Source: Deinococcus arboris
GTDB taxonomy: Bacteria > Deinococcota > Deinococci > Deinococcales > Deinococcaceae
Length of the DNA: 64,000 nucleotides
Direction: 5' to 3'
NCBI RefSeq assembly: GCF_009755355.1
Contig: NZ_WQLB01000003.1
Location: 186,001-250,000, forward strand
Each line of letters starts with the position of its first letter. Position 1 is the first letter of the stretch. The notes under the pieces are model-generated. The model was not told the origin of the DNA and did no database searches. It worked only from the letters and a program-made list of their open reading frames with translations. This document shows, in pieces, positions 10,590 through 20,138 of the stretch. The translations under genes were made by a program, and so were the position numbers.

Positions 10590-13526
10590 ATGACCTTCAG
10601 GGGACGAACGGGCCGGCTGACCTGCTCGCTGCTGCTGTGCGGCGCCGCGCTGCTGGGCACCGCCCAGGCCGGGTGGCCCGAAGCGCGCCAGGCCCTCGCG
10701 GCGCGGGACTATGACACGGCGCTGTTCCAGCTGCGGCCCCTGGCGGCGGCCGGCGACGCCGAAGCGCTGTTCGAGATGGGCTACATCACCGAGCAGGTCT
10801 ATGAGGACCTGGCGGGCGCACTGATCCTGTACCGGCCAGCCGCCGAGAGGGGCTTCGGAGCCGCGCAGCTGCTACTGGGGTTTCATCTCCTTCAGGACAG
10901 AGCAGCGCCCACCAGCCACGCCGAGGGCCTGACCTGGCTGCGCCGGGCCGCCGCCCAGAACGCCAACTCCAAAGACACCCTCTTTGCGCAGGAGGTGCTA
11001 CCCGACCTGCTGCTGGGCGCCTGGCCCTTCGAGGGGCGACCTGACCTGGCCCGCTTTCAGGACGCAGCCGAGGCACTGAAGCTGCTTGAAGGCTGGGCCA
11101 CGGCCGGGGACACCCGCGCCGCCGAGCGCCTAACTGGCCTTTACCGGACGGGCGTGACCGTGGGCCGCCAGACTATCCGGCCTGACCCGCAGCGAGCGGC
11201 GTACTGGCTGGCGCAGCTGACCCGGCTGCCGGCCGCCAGCGCCGCCGATTCAGGTCAGGCCGGCGCGGCTTTCCGGCTGGCCGAGCAGCACGAGCAGGGC
11301 CAGGGCGTTCCCCGCGACCTGAAAGAAGCGGCGCGGCTCTACCGTCTGGCGGCCGAGGGCGCCAACCGTGACGGCATGGCCGCCCTGGCGCGGCTGCTGG
11401 AGACTGGACAGGGCCTGAATGCTGACCTCCGCGAAGCGGAGCAGTGGTTAACCCGCCTGGCTGAACAGGGGGACCCCCGGGGCTTTCTCAACCTGGGGCG
11501 CTTGGTAGAAGGGCGCGGCGACTGGGCTGGAGCCGCCCAGCAATACCAGCAGGGCCTGACAAGAACCAGCGGCCAGGACGCCCTGGAAGTGGCGCTGGCT
11601 GCGCTGCTGCTGACGGGCCAACCCGGCGTGCCCCAGGACGCGCCGCGCGCCGCCGAACTGCTGCGCTCGGCCACCGCAGACCTGCGCGGCGTGAACCTGC
11701 TGGCCGACCTGTACGAACGCGGGGCGCCGGGTGTCCCAGCCGACCTGGTGCAGGCGCTGGTTTTGCGCCAGGGGGCTGCCCAGGCGGGCGACCTCACGGC
11801 CAGGCTGCGCCTGAGCGAGCGGTTCCTCTGGGCCGATACCGCCCTGGTGGGTCGCCTGGCCCCCAGTCCAGAGAACACGGCGAAGGTGCAGGGCTGGCTG
11901 CGCGCCGCCGCTGGCCAGACCGCCAACCGGGCTGCGGCCGGCCAGGCCCACTACCTGCTGGGGCGGCTGTTTCAGGAGGGCGCACCGGGCCTGCTGAAGG
12001 ACGCGGCGGCGGCCAGTGACCACTACCGCCAGGCGGCCGCCACTGGAGATGGCCGGGGCGACGTTGCGGCCCAGCGGCTGCTGGCGCTGCTGGCCTACCA
12101 GGACCGGCGCTACGCACAGGCCGTGACGCTGCTGGAAGGGCTAGGCAGCGGCGGGTTTTCGGGCGAACTGGCCGAAAACGCCCTGCTGCTGGCGTCGGTG
12201 TACCAGGCAGACTGGCCTGGCCGTAACCTGGCCCGCGCCGCCGACCTGCTGCGTCAGGCGGCCGATCAGGGCAGCGCGCGGGCAGCCTGGCGGCGCGGCG
12301 CGGCTTTTCTCTCTGGCGTTGGTGTTCCCAAAGACGTGCCTGCCGCCCTGACCTGGCTGACCCGCGCGGCTGAGCAGGGCTACGTGCCGGCTTACGGTCA
12401 GCTGGGCAATCTCTACAAGACCGAGGCCAGCCTCAGGAATCTGGACACGGCGCGGCTGTGGTTCGGGGGTGCCCAGCAGGCCGGAGAGGCCGCCGGGTAC
12501 GAGTGGCTGCTGAGCCTGAACACCGAGCCGCAACTTCAGCTGCTGAGCCTGACTGACCTGAAGGCCGGCAGTTACTACGGCAGCTACCTGCTCTCCCTGG
12601 ACAGGCCCGATGTGGCCCACGCCGCGCAGCTGCTGACCCTCTCGCTGGACTGGGTCGAGACCAGCCGCCGCAGCAACCGGCCCCTCAGCGCCGATGAGAC
12701 CAGGGCCGCCGGGCTCTCGGCGTACCAGCTGGGCACCCTGTACGAGAAGGGGCAGGGCGTGACCGCTGACCTGACCCGCGCGGCGCAGCTGTACGAGCAG
12801 GCCGCCGGGCTGGGCAATACGGACGGCCTGGTGGCGTGGGGGGCCATGCTGCGCGACGGCACAGCCGGGGTGCCCCGCGACGGAGCACGGGCCATGACCC
12901 TGTTCCGGCAGGCCGCCGACGCGGGGGACCGGGACGGCAAGCGGCTGCTGGGCGCGGCCTACTGGGACGGCAAGATTACGCCGCAGAACCTCACGCTGGC
13001 CCGGTACTGGCTGCGGGAAGCGGCCATCGAGGGCAGTGGCCTGGCCGCCCAGGATTTGAGTGTGCTGCTGAGAGACGGACTGGGCGGTCCCCGCGACGCG
13101 GCCCAGGCGCAGATCTGGGCCAGCGAAGCTGACATTCTTGCAGGCCGCTTGAAGCGGGCCGACGCCCCGGTGGTGGCGCTGCCGGACCGGCCCCCACCCC
13201 TGTCGTCAGCGGTGTTGGCAGTCCCAGGGCCGGCCGCCCAGCCCGGTGACCTGCGCGCGCGCCTAGAAGCCCAGGCAGTGGCGGGCGACCAGCAGGCCAT
13301 GACCGACCTGGCGCAGGCCTATCTCAGGGGAACGGGCGGCGAGACTGACCTGGTGGCGGCCTACGCCTGGGCCAGAATTGCCAACACCGACATGTGGCGT
13401 GACGTGGTGTTTATCAAGAGCAGCCTGTGGCTGGAGATCGAGCGGCAGCTGAGTGCCGAGCAGCAGGAACAGGCCAGTGTGCTGGAACTTCAGCTGCGCC
13501 TGAAACTGCCTGCGTTCTACCGCTAG
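10590..13526 (+). CDS. Large secreted Sel1-repeat protein (978 aa)
   Basis: After a signal peptide (LTCSLLLCGAALLGTAQA) nearly the whole protein is a solenoid of Sel1-like repeats. Recurrent units include AARLYRLAAEGANRDGMAAL, AAQLYEQAAGLGNTDGLVAW and AMTLFRQAADAGDRDGKRLL, spaced about 36-40 residues. It should be an extracytoplasmic protein-protein interaction scaffold. No enzymatic domain is visible. CACACT and a weak GGAG lie just before the ATG. The stop codon overlaps the convergent DUF99 gene by four bases. Confidence 0.88.
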   Translation: MTFRGRTGRLTCSLLLCGAALLGTAQAGWPEARQALAARDYDTALFQLRPLAAAGDAEALFEMGYITEQVYEDLAGALILYRPAAERGFGAAQLLLGFHLLQDRAAPTSHAEGLTWLRRAAAQNANSKDTLFAQEVLPDLLLGAWPFEGRPDLARFQDAAEALKLLEGWATAGDTRAAERLTGLYRTGVTVGRQTIRPDPQRAAYWLAQLTRLPAASAADSGQAGAAFRLAEQHEQGQGVPRDLKEAARLYRLAAEGANRDGMAALARLLETGQGLNADLREAEQWLTRLAEQGDPRGFLNLGRLVEGRGDWAGAAQQYQQGLTRTSGQDALEVALAALLLTGQPGVPQDAPRAAELLRSATADLRGVNLLADLYERGAPGVPADLVQALVLRQGAAQAGDLTARLRLSERFLWADTALVGRLAPSPENTAKVQGWLRAAAGQTANRAAAGQAHYLLGRLFQEGAPGLLKDAAAASDHYRQAAATGDGRGDVAAQRLLALLAYQDRRYAQAVTLLEGLGSGGFSGELAENALLLASVYQADWPGRNLARAADLLRQAADQGSARAAWRRGAAFLSGVGVPKDVPAALTWLTRAAEQGYVPAYGQLGNLYKTEASLRNLDTARLWFGGAQQAGEAAGYEWLLSLNTEPQLQLLSLTDLKAGSYYGSYLLSLDRPDVAHAAQLLTLSLDWVETSRRSNRPLSADETRAAGLSAYQLGTLYEKGQGVTADLTRAAQLYEQAAGLGNTDGLVAWGAMLRDGTAGVPRDGARAMTLFRQAADAGDRDGKRLLGAAYWDGKITPQNLTLARYWLREAAIEGSGLAAQDLSVLLRDGLGGPRDAAQAQIWASEADILAGRLKRADAPVVALPDRPPPLSSAVLAVPGPAAQPGDLRARLEAQAVAGDQQAMTDLAQAYLRGTGGETDLVAAYAWARIANTDMWRDVVFIKSSLWLEIERQLSAEQQEQASVLELQLRLKLPAFYR

Positions 13527-14077
13527 GCCCGGCCGCCCCGGCTGTGCCCCTGCACCAGGGCACGGGCGACCAGATGGGCGGCGCGCAGGGGTTCTGGAAT
13601 GTGCCCGGTGACGGTCAGGGTTGCCAGCGCCGCCTGCGCCTGCTGCGGACTCAGGCCGGCGCGCTGGACGAACACGCCGCCGCACGGTTCCATCGGCCCG
13701 GCGGCCTGCACCAACCGCCATTTGCGGGCGCCGCCCGGCACCTGGGTCAGCAGGGCGGCGCGCATCCGGTCCAGGTCGGGCGCGCGGCGCGCCACCACCA
13801 GCACCGGCAGGCCCGTCTGGACGTGCAGCGCGTGAATATTCACCACGTTAAAGCCGGCCAGCGCAATGCCCTGCAACAGGATGAGCTGCACAGGCTGCGT
13901 GGTCTGCCCTGCCAGGCGGGCCAGTTCGGCGGTGCTGTTCTGGCCGTCGCGCCGCACCTGGCCGCGCAGCACCGCGTGCAGGGTACGGCGGGCATACACG
14001 GTGCCCACCACCGCCACATTGCCCCGGTGCGCCCGCTTAAAGGGCGCGTCGTCAAAGCCGATGGCGCAGGACAGCAC
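13523..14077 (-). CDS. DUF99 family protein
   Basis: The 184-residue product has the DUF99 layout: IGFDDAPF at the N-terminus, VAVVGTVYA, then [19 protein letters not shown] and [21 protein letters not shown]99 proteins are related to endonuclease V-type folds, but the function is unknown. I chose the GTG at 14077 because TACACT lies 6 nt upstream and it puts IGFDD close to the start; an ATG at 14137 is an alternative. The gene converges on the Sel1 gene with a four-base overlap. Confidence 0.8.
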   Translation of the reverse strand: MLSCAIGFDDAPFKRAHRGNVAVVGTVYARRTLHAVLRGQVRRDGQNSTAELARLAGQTTQPVQLILLQGIALAGFNVVNIHALHVQTGLPVLVVARRAPDLDRMRAALLTQVPGGARKWRLVQAAGPMEPCGGVFVQRAGLSPQQAQAALATLTVTGHIPEPLRAAHLVARALVQGHSRGGRA

Positions 14078-14307
14078 CCGCCCAGTGTAGAGGGTGGCTG
14101 GCCAGTGGCCGACTGCCTCTTCGGGGCGCCGCTTCATTTGGCCGGGCCACCGCGCTAAGGGTGAGTCGTGTACAGCTCTCCCATGAGCCCAAAACCACTA
14201 CGCGCGACATGAGCACAGGGAACTCCAGAGACCAGGGCACGGCCTTAAGCACGCCCCTCCGCCATCCGGCGCATGTGAGACAGACCGGCGAGGTTCACAC
14301 TGCCAGC

Positions 14308-15354
14308 ATGACCTCTGTTCCTGACCAGGCTGAGATGGCCCAGACCGACCCTGCTGCCGGCCCGCTGCCGGTCAGTCCCTTTGACCCGCAGACCGCTGCC
14401 CCCGAGCAGCGCCTGGCAGTGGGCCGCCTGCTGGCCGAGGGCTTTGCCTTCGCCAACCCCGACGACCCGCCCCTGGTGCCCGAAAAAGAGGCGCTGGGCC
14501 TGACCCATCAGCTGCCCACCGAACGCAAATCCCACCTGGTGGTGTGGCAGGGCGCGCGCGCTGTCGCCTGGGGCACCCTGGAATACGACACCGAGCAGAA
14601 CACCCACATGGCGCACGCCCGGCTGCTGGTCGCCCCGGACTGGCGGCAACGTGGGCTGGGCCGCGCGGTGGGCGCCGCGCTGCGCGACCAGGCCGCGCGC
14701 CTGGGCCGCACCGTGGTGACGTTTGGCACCACCAGCCGCGTGCCAGCCGGCGAGGCCTACGCCCAGACCTTGGGGGCCCAGGCCGCGCTGCCCATGCGCC
14801 AGAGCCGCCTGCCCCTGGCCGGCCTGGACCAGAACCTGCTGCGCGAGTGGCAGGTTCGGCCCGAAGGCGACCCTTACCGCCTGCACGTCTGGCTAACAGT
14901 GCCCGACGACTACCTTGAGCGCGCCGCGCAGATGATGATGGTCATGAATACGGCGCCCAAGGGTGACCTGGAACAGGACGACTGGACCATCACCCCCGAG
15001 ATGATTCGCGCCTGGGACGCCATGATTGAGGAATCTGGCGAGATCCGCACCCTGATGGCCGTCGAGGACACGCGCACCGGGGAACTTGTTGCCTACAGCG
15101 AGGTGTTCTGGATGCCTGAGCGCCAGGGCCCGGTCTTTCAGGGCGCGACTGCCGTGCGGCCCGACGCGCGCGGGCAGGGGCTGGGCAAGTGGGTCAAGGC
15201 GGCCATGCTGGACCACATCCGTGCCCACTGTGAGGGCGCCCGATGGGTCCAGACCAACAACGCCAAGGAGAACGCTGCCATGCTGGGGATCAACATCAAA
15301 CTGGGCTTTGCGCCCTGGTCGACCTTTACCGAGTGGCAATTGAAACTGAACTGA
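14308..15354 (+). CDS. Protein with two GNAT acetyltransferase domains
   Basis: Two tandem GNAT folds in 348 residues. The first has acetyl-CoA loop [13 protein letters not shown] at about residues 115-127; the second has [18 protein letters not shown] at about 286-303 and ends with [19 protein letters not shown], typical of double-GNAT proteins related to mycothiol synthase. Substrate unknown. The ATG at 14308 is favoured because CACACT lies 6 nt upstream; a longer open frame to 14161 lacks signals. A strong palindrome follows at 15444. Confidence 0.85.
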   Translation: MTSVPDQAEMAQTDPAAGPLPVSPFDPQTAAPEQRLAVGRLLAEGFAFANPDDPPLVPEKEALGLTHQLPTERKSHLVVWQGARAVAWGTLEYDTEQNTHMAHARLLVAPDWRQRGLGRAVGAALRDQAARLGRTVVTFGTTSRVPAGEAYAQTLGAQAALPMRQSRLPLAGLDQNLLREWQVRPEGDPYRLHVWLTVPDDYLERAAQMMMVMNTAPKGDLEQDDWTITPEMIRAWDAMIEESGEIRTLMAVEDTRTGELVAYSEVFWMPERQGPVFQGATAVRPDARGQGLGKWVKAAMLDHIRAHCEGARWVQTNNAKENAAMLGINIKLGFAPWSTFTEWQLKLN

Positions 15355-15843
15355 ACGCGGATACCAGAGCGAAATGGAGCTGTGGGCTTGAGAAGCCGGA
15401 AACGCCCCTCAACGGAACAAGCAGTCGCTGTGGAGGCGAATCCTCAGGGGGCTTGAGGATATCCCTCAAGCCCCCTGACCCGGAGAGGCGGGCTCAGCAG
15501 CGCACCAGAGCGAGTCCCTGTCCCAAACAGGGAATTAACGTGGGGTCGCGGGGTGGTCAGAGCCCCGCAGTCAAGCGCCGTCGGCGCAGACTCCAGTGAC
15601 TCTGGGGCCGCCGCCTTATGAGGGCGCACAACGGCGTCATGTTGGCCAAACGGGCTGTTCCGCAGCGTGTGCCGTTCAGGCGGACGCCTTCTTCCGAAAC
15701 AACCCTCTAGAGCGGTGGTGTGTTTAGCCGTGTCAGAGAGGGGATGCGCCACTTCTCCGTGCCTGCACACTGAGGACCACTTGCCACTGCGCCGAACCTC
15801 GCCTGGTCAATCACAGCGCCCCGGCCGCGCTACCCTGCACCGC
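15355..15843. other. Gene-free stretch with a strong palindrome
   Basis: Almost 490 bp with no credible gene. It carries the 15-bp-arm hairpin at 15444-15478 and low-complexity Pro/Arg shadow frames. It ends in the promoter of the ppx leader ORF. Confidence 0.5.
15444..15478. repeat. Hairpin with perfect 15-bp arms
   Basis: TCAGGGGGCTTGAGG (15444-15458) and its exact reverse complement (15464-15478) enclose a 5-nt loop. There is no T-run, so a REP-type palindrome or a binding site is as likely as a terminator. Confidence 0.65.
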
Positions 15844-15870
15844 ATGACGGCGTACAGGAACAGGCCATGA
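15844..15870 (+). CDS. Eight-codon leaderless mini-ORF coupled to ppx
   Basis: ATG at 15844 opens an 8-residue frame (MTAYRNRP) whose TGA (15868-15870) overlaps the ppx ATG as ATGA. TACCCT at 15831-15836 lies exactly 7 nt before the mini-ORF start, whereas no Shine-Dalgarno or -10 box is suitably placed for the ppx ATG itself. This suggests that ribosomes load at the leaderless mini-ORF and re-initiate at ppx. It is inferred from arrangement only. Confidence 0.55.
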   Translation: MTAYRNRP

Positions 15871-17390
15871 GGGTCGCGGTGGCCGATGTGGGGACCAATT
15901 CCAGCCACCTGCTGATTGCCGAGGCGGTCACCGCCGGCGACGTGGGCGGCTACCGGGTGCTGGACGCCCTGAAAGACCGCACGCGGCTGGGTGAGTGCCT
16001 GGACGCCCAGGGCTGGCTCACCCCCGAGGGCGAGGACCGCCTGTCCTCGGCGCTGACCCGCTTCCGGGCGCTGGCAGCGGCGGCGGGTGTTCCCGAGGTG
16101 CATGTGTCGGCCACCAGTGCGCTGCGCGAGGCACCCAACGGCGCGGCGGTCGCTTCGCGCATGCTGGCGCGCACCGGGGTCTACCCGGCCATCATCAGCG
16201 GCGAGCGGGAAGGCGAACTGACCTATCTGGGTGCGGCCCACGCGGTCGAGCTGGCCGACGACAACGTCCTGCTGGACCTGGGGGGCGGCAGCCTGGAATT
16301 TGTGCGCGGCGACCAGGCCAGGGCGCGCGACGTGCTGAGCCTGCCGCTGGGCGCCATCCGCATGACGCGGGCCTTCGTGCCCGCCGAGTCGCCAGGGCGC
16401 AAGGAGGTCACGGCGCTGCAAGAGGCGGTGCGCGCCGCCCTGCGGCCCCACGCGGCGCGCTTTGCCGCGCGGCCCGGTACCCGCTTTGTGCTGTCCAGTG
16501 GCACGGCCGAAGCGGCGGCCCTGGCCCTTCTGGCCCGCCGGGGCGAGGAGGCGGCCAGCGTCAACGGCGCCCACTGCACGGTCACCGAACTGGAAGGGCT
16601 GCTGGGCGACCTGCGTGGGCTGCGCGCGGCGGCGCGGGCGCGCGTGCCCGGCTTTGAGCGGCGCGCTGATACAGCAGTGGCGGGCCTGGCCACCCTGCAC
16701 GCGGCCCTGACCCTGCTGGGGGCCACCGACTTTACCGTCAGCGAGGGCGCCCTGCGCGAAGGCATGCTGACCGAGGAACTGACCCGGCTGCGCGCCTACC
16801 AATCCTCGATCAGCGCCCGGCAGCGCAGCGTGCTGGGCGCCGCCGAACGCTTTGGCGCCAACCTGTCGCACGCGCGGCAGGTGGCGGCCCTGGCGCGTGA
16901 ACTGCTGGGGCAGCTGGGGGCTGCGGGCGTGGACATTGGACCGGCGGCCGAGGCCCGCAGCCTCCTGACCGCCGCCGGGGCCCTGCATGAAGTAGGGCAG
17001 ATTGTGGCCCAGAGTGCCCACCACAAACACAGCGCCTACCTGATTCGCCATGCTGAACTGCGCGGTTTCACCCCGCGTGAAATCGAGTGGATTGCCCTGC
17101 TGGCGCGCTACCACCGCAAAAGTGCCCCCAAGGCCTCACACCCCGAATTTGCGGCCCTGAGCGCGGCCGAGCAGACCCGCCTGACGCAGCTGGTGGCCGT
17201 CCTGCGCGTGGCCGACGGCCTGGACCGCGCCCACGCCGGTGGCGTCCAGATTGAAAGGTTAGAGCGCCGGGGCGGCGGCTGGCACCTGACGCTGCGCGGC
17301 GCCACGCCGCTGGACCTGGAGGGCGCCCGCGACAAGGCCGATGTATGGGCGCGGGCTTTCGGGCCCCTGACGCTGCACGCCCTGGCTTGA
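15867..17390 (+). CDS. ppx: Ppx/GppA exopolyphosphatase-type phosphatase
   Basis: Hydrolyses polyphosphate and/or pppGpp. The N-terminal actin-like domains show AVADVGTNSSHLLI (phosphate 1), SATSALREAPNG, ISGEREGELTYLGA and LLDLGGGSLEF (phosphate 2). The C-terminal part (about 310-507) is an HD-like helical domain with ALHEVGQIV and HHKHSAYLIRHAE. Length of 507 matches the two-part Ppx/GppA form. Its ATG overlaps the stop of the upstream mini-ORF. Whether it prefers polyP or pppGpp cannot be decided from sequence. Confidence 0.92.
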   Translation: MRVAVADVGTNSSHLLIAEAVTAGDVGGYRVLDALKDRTRLGECLDAQGWLTPEGEDRLSSALTRFRALAAAAGVPEVHVSATSALREAPNGAAVASRMLARTGVYPAIISGEREGELTYLGAAHAVELADDNVLLDLGGGSLEFVRGDQARARDVLSLPLGAIRMTRAFVPAESPGRKEVTALQEAVRAALRPHAARFAARPGTRFVLSSGTAEAAALALLARRGEEAASVNGAHCTVTELEGLLGDLRGLRAAARARVPGFERRADTAVAGLATLHAALTLLGATDFTVSEGALREGMLTEELTRLRAYQSSISARQRSVLGAAERFGANLSHARQVAALARELLGQLGAAGVDIGPAAEARSLLTAAGALHEVGQIVAQSAHHKHSAYLIRHAELRGFTPREIEWIALLARYHRKSAPKASHPEFAALSAAEQTRLTQLVAVLRVADGLDRAHAGGVQIERLERRGGGWHLTLRGATPLDLEGARDKADVWARAFGPLTLHALA

Positions 17391-17402
17391 AGAGCCGGAG
17401 CC

Positions 17403-17438
17403 TCGGCCTGAACCGATGATGAGTACGGTTCAGGCCGA
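17403..17438. terminator. Stem-loop after ppx
   Basis: TCGGCCTGAACCG (17403-17415) and its exact reverse complement (17426-17438) form a 13-bp stem with a 10-nt loop. No T-run follows, so it may stabilise the 3' end rather than terminate by itself. Confidence 0.5.
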
Positions 17439-17552
17439 ACAGAACAGCTGCAAGGCAAAAAATGGGCGTGCAGTCGGCAGAACTGAAGAGGACCGAGCGA
17501 CCGGCCAAACCGTTGGGAGGCCAGGGCCGCAATCCTGATTATGCTGGGCAGC

Positions 17553-18449
17553 ATGACGCCAGGGCCGCAGAACCTTCCCCAGAACATCCTCTCTATTCAG
17601 TCGTGGGTCAGTTACGGCCATGTGGGCAACGCGGCGGCCGTGTTTCCCCTGCAGCGCCTGGGCTTTGAGGTCTGGGCCATTCATACGGTGCAGTTTTCCA
17701 ACCACACCGGCTACGGCGCCTGGACCGGCAGCGTCTTTCCCCCCGAACAGGTGGCCGAACTGATTGACGGCATGGAGGCGCGCGGCGCCCTGGACACCTG
17801 CCACGCGGTCCTGAGCGGCTACATGGGCAGTGAAGGCACGGTGGCGGCGGTGGTGGACGCCGTGCGCCGGGTGCGGGCAGCTAACCCGGTGGCGCTGTAC
17901 GCCTGCGACCCCGTGATGGGCGATGTGGGCCGCGGCGTATTTGTGCGCCCCGAACTGCCGGACCTGATTGCCGCCCAGGCCGTGCCCGAGGCAGACCTGC
18001 TAACCCCCAATCAGTTCGAGCTGGAACTGCTGACCGGACAGAGCGTAGAAACGCTGGAGCAGGCGCTGGGCGCCGCGCGAAGCCTACGGGAACGCATGCG
18101 CCCCGGCGGCCCGCGTCTGGTGCTGGTCACCAGCCTGGTACGCAGCGGCGCCCCCGAGGCCAGCATTGAAACCCTGGTCGTGGCCGATGAGGGGGCCTGG
18201 CTGTGCCGCACACCGCTGCTGCCCCTGGACCCGCCGCGCAACGGCACCGGCGACGCGATTGCCGCCCTGTTTTTTGGGCATTACCTGAAGACAGGCCAGC
18301 CAGCCCAGGCCCTGAGCCTCGCCATGAGCGCCCTGTACGCCCTGTTGCAGCGCACCCACCTGGCCGGGACCCGCGAGATTCAGCTGGTGGCGTCACAGGA
18401 CGATTTTGTGCGGCCTGCGCGAGTGTTCGAGACGCAACAGGTGGGATAA
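17553..18449 (+). CDS. pdxY: Pyridoxal kinase
   Basis: Phosphorylates pyridoxal with ATP to make PLP. The ribokinase-fold protein (298 residues) begins [19 protein letters not shown], the PdxK/PdxY N-terminus, has [30 protein letters not shown], and the anion-hole segment [11 protein letters not shown] with the catalytic Asp near residue 229. TATGCT at 17540-17545 lies 7 nt before the ATG at 17553; the ATG at 17541 is inside that box, so I reject it. Confidence 0.95.
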   Translation: MTPGPQNLPQNILSIQSWVSYGHVGNAAAVFPLQRLGFEVWAIHTVQFSNHTGYGAWTGSVFPPEQVAELIDGMEARGALDTCHAVLSGYMGSEGTVAAVVDAVRRVRAANPVALYACDPVMGDVGRGVFVRPELPDLIAAQAVPEADLLTPNQFELELLTGQSVETLEQALGAARSLRERMRPGGPRLVLVTSLVRSGAPEASIETLVVADEGAWLCRTPLLPLDPPRNGTGDAIAALFFGHYLKTGQPAQALSLAMSALYALLQRTHLAGTREIQLVASQDDFVRPARVFETQQVG

Positions 18450-18632
18450 AGGCCGTGAGCAGGCTAGAAGCAGGTGCCTCCTGCGCCTTCTCAACCGCCT
18501 CTTGAACTCAGCCTCTAAGTGGTCCCACACCCTGCAATTGTGAGGCGCGTCTCAGGGTGGCCTCAGGGTCACCCCAATGCCTATTGCGGGGGTTCTCATA
18601 GAGAAGGGCGGCAGGCCAGGAACACTGAAGGC

Positions 18633-19226
18633 ATGAAACATGTAAGCTTCCCGACCGTTGCCGCCGCCGACGCTTTCATTGCCGACCTGCAGAACCAGGG
18701 CGTCGTGGCCCAGACCCTGGGCCGCTCGACCTACAACCGCCGAACGGCGGGCACCACCGCGACCACCAGCGACACCTACGTTGGTGACGCCAGCGCGGGC
18801 GCTGAAGACGCTGGCGCCGGCGCCGTGAAGGGCACGGGCGTGGGCGTGGCTGTGGGCGCCGCCGCCGGCATTCTGGCCTCGGGCGCTGTGGTGGCCACCG
18901 GTGGTCTGGCCCTCCCCGTGATTCTGGGTATGGCCGCACTGGGCTCTGGCGTGGGCGCCGCTGTGGGCGCCACGGGCGGCGCAATGGGCGTGGACGAGAA
19001 CCACGACGGCCGCACCGCTGACAACGACTACGGTGACCGTTACGAAGTGGACGACACCTACTACGACAACATGAACACCACCGTGACTGGTGGCGGCCGT
19101 GTGGTCGGCGTGGAAGACAGCGTGCCTTACGACGCCGTGGTGGCCGCCGCTGGCCGTCATGGGGGCCAAATCATGGACGACAGCACCAGCAACGCTCGCC
19201 GCATGGACACCACGGCCAACATGTAA
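18633..19226 (+). CDS. Gly/Ala-rich protein with a glycine-zipper-like hydrophobic centre
   Basis: A 197-residue protein. The first 35 residues ([20 protein letters not shown]) look like the N-terminal fold of general-stress protein 17M-type proteins. The centre (about 65-125) is Gly/Ala-rich and hydrophobic with GxxxG spacing ([36 protein letters not shown]), which could insert in membranes. The C-terminal part is acidic, with Asn, Asp and Tyr. AACACT lies 7 nt upstream of the ATG. A terminator follows. Function not known; a stress-related envelope protein is a guess. Confidence 0.65.
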   Translation: MKHVSFPTVAAADAFIADLQNQGVVAQTLGRSTYNRRTAGTTATTSDTYVGDASAGAEDAGAGAVKGTGVGVAVGAAAGILASGAVVATGGLALPVILGMAALGSGVGAAVGATGGAMGVDENHDGRTADNDYGDRYEVDDTYYDNMNTTVTGGGRVVGVEDSVPYDAVVAAAGRHGGQIMDDSTSNARRMDTTANM

Positions 19227-19259
19227 ACCCCGGTAGGTTCAGCAGAACCTCCCTAAGGT

Positions 19260-19284
19260 CCCCAGCGGTTGCAGCCCGCTGGGG
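19260..19284 (+). terminator. Intrinsic terminator-like hairpin
   Basis: CCCCAGCGG (19260-19268) pairs with CCGCTGGGG (19276-19284) with a 7-nt loop; the following sequence GGCTGGTCGTTGTTT is only moderately T-rich. Confidence 0.6.
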
Positions 19285-19703
19285 GCTGGTCGTTGTTTCG
19301 GCAGCGGACGACAACAGACGAGAGATGACGGCGCTCCCCACTTATCTCTTCTTGAACGTCACCAGCTAGCAGAACGCCAGCGCGGACAGAGTGCAAAGGC
19401 TCATATCGACTCCGATTGAATCGAGCATTCTGCTCGATGAAAGCCGAACGGACTTGGAAAGCTGCGCAGCAGCGCGAGAGGGAAAAACGACGGATTGCGC
19501 GATATGGAAGCGCAGACGGTGCCTGTCCGGCTGTGTCGCAATTCAGCGGAATCCGTATCACGTTCTCCGCAGGACCGCCGACTGGTGGCCAAGAGCCACC
19601 GCACCCTTCATCGAGCTAGCGCGCCCTTCTCCGACAAGTCAGGGCAACTCTGCTTGTTCTGGTGGGGTTGCCACCTGGCCTCTGGTTTGCCCTTCTAAGC
19701 CGC
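19285..19703. other. Gene-free stretch holding a dispersed repeat
   Basis: No credible gene. Most of the stretch is a diverged, inverted member of the roughly 150-bp repeat family described at 48926. Short frames in all phases are uninformative. Confidence 0.5.
19405..19566 (-). repeat. Dispersed small non-coding repeat, diverged copy 1
   Basis: Reverse-complemented, it begins GATACGGATTCCG and ends ATTCAATCGGA, the same borders as the copy at 48926-49066, with a diverged interior that still shows the CTCGC/CGCTGC core. It resembles the small non-coding repeats described in Deinococcus genomes. Confidence 0.5.
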
Positions 19704-20138
19704 TCAGGATTCGCTGGGCGTATGGGGCAGCAATACCTTTTGAAACCAGAAGTTCCCCAGGGTTTTAATCACGTCCACGAACTCAGCGATGCTGACGGGT
19801 TTGGGAATATAGGCATTGGCGTGCAGGTTGTAGCTGCGCCAGATGTCACTCTCAGCGCGGCTGGTGGTCAGCACAATCACGGGAATGGCCCGCAGCCCCT
19901 CGTCCTCTTTCAGAATATCGAGCAGTTCCAGGCCGTTCATGCGTGGCATGTTCAGGTCCAGCAAAATCACGTCGGGCCGAATGGCCTGAGGACCGCGCAG
20001 CAAGTCCAGGGCGGCCACACCGTCGCGGGCGTGACTTAGCAGGTGGGGAAAGTGCGCCTCTTCAAAGGCTTCCTGGGTCAGGAGCACATCGGCAGGATTG
20101 TCCTCGACGAGCAGGACGTGAACAGCAGTCTGGGTCAT
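19704..20138 (-). CDS. Single-domain response regulator
   Basis: A 144-residue CheY-like receiver with no output domain. Visible are VLLVEDNPAD (acidic pair), the phospho-acceptor Asp in DVILLDLNMPRMNG, VIVLTTSRAESD (conserved Thr) and YIPKPVS (conserved Lys). The sequence is close to the Rcp1-type regulators that pair with phytochrome-like or similar kinases. Its ATG overlaps the stop codon of the histidine kinase gene (ATGA), so the two are translated from one message and probably form a phosphorelay. Confidence 0.92.
   Translation of the reverse strand: MTQTAVHVLLVEDNPADVLLTQEAFEEAHFPHLLSHARDGVAALDLLRGPQAIRPDVILLDLNMPRMNGLELLDILKEDEGLRAIPVIVLTTSRAESDIWRSYNLHANAYIPKPVSIAEFVDVIKTLGNFWFQKVLLPHTPSES

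Noticed and set aside
19391..19768. 125-codon frame in the gene-free stretch before the response regulator
   Set aside because: It lies across a non-coding repeat and the end of the regulator gene on the other strand, with no start signal.
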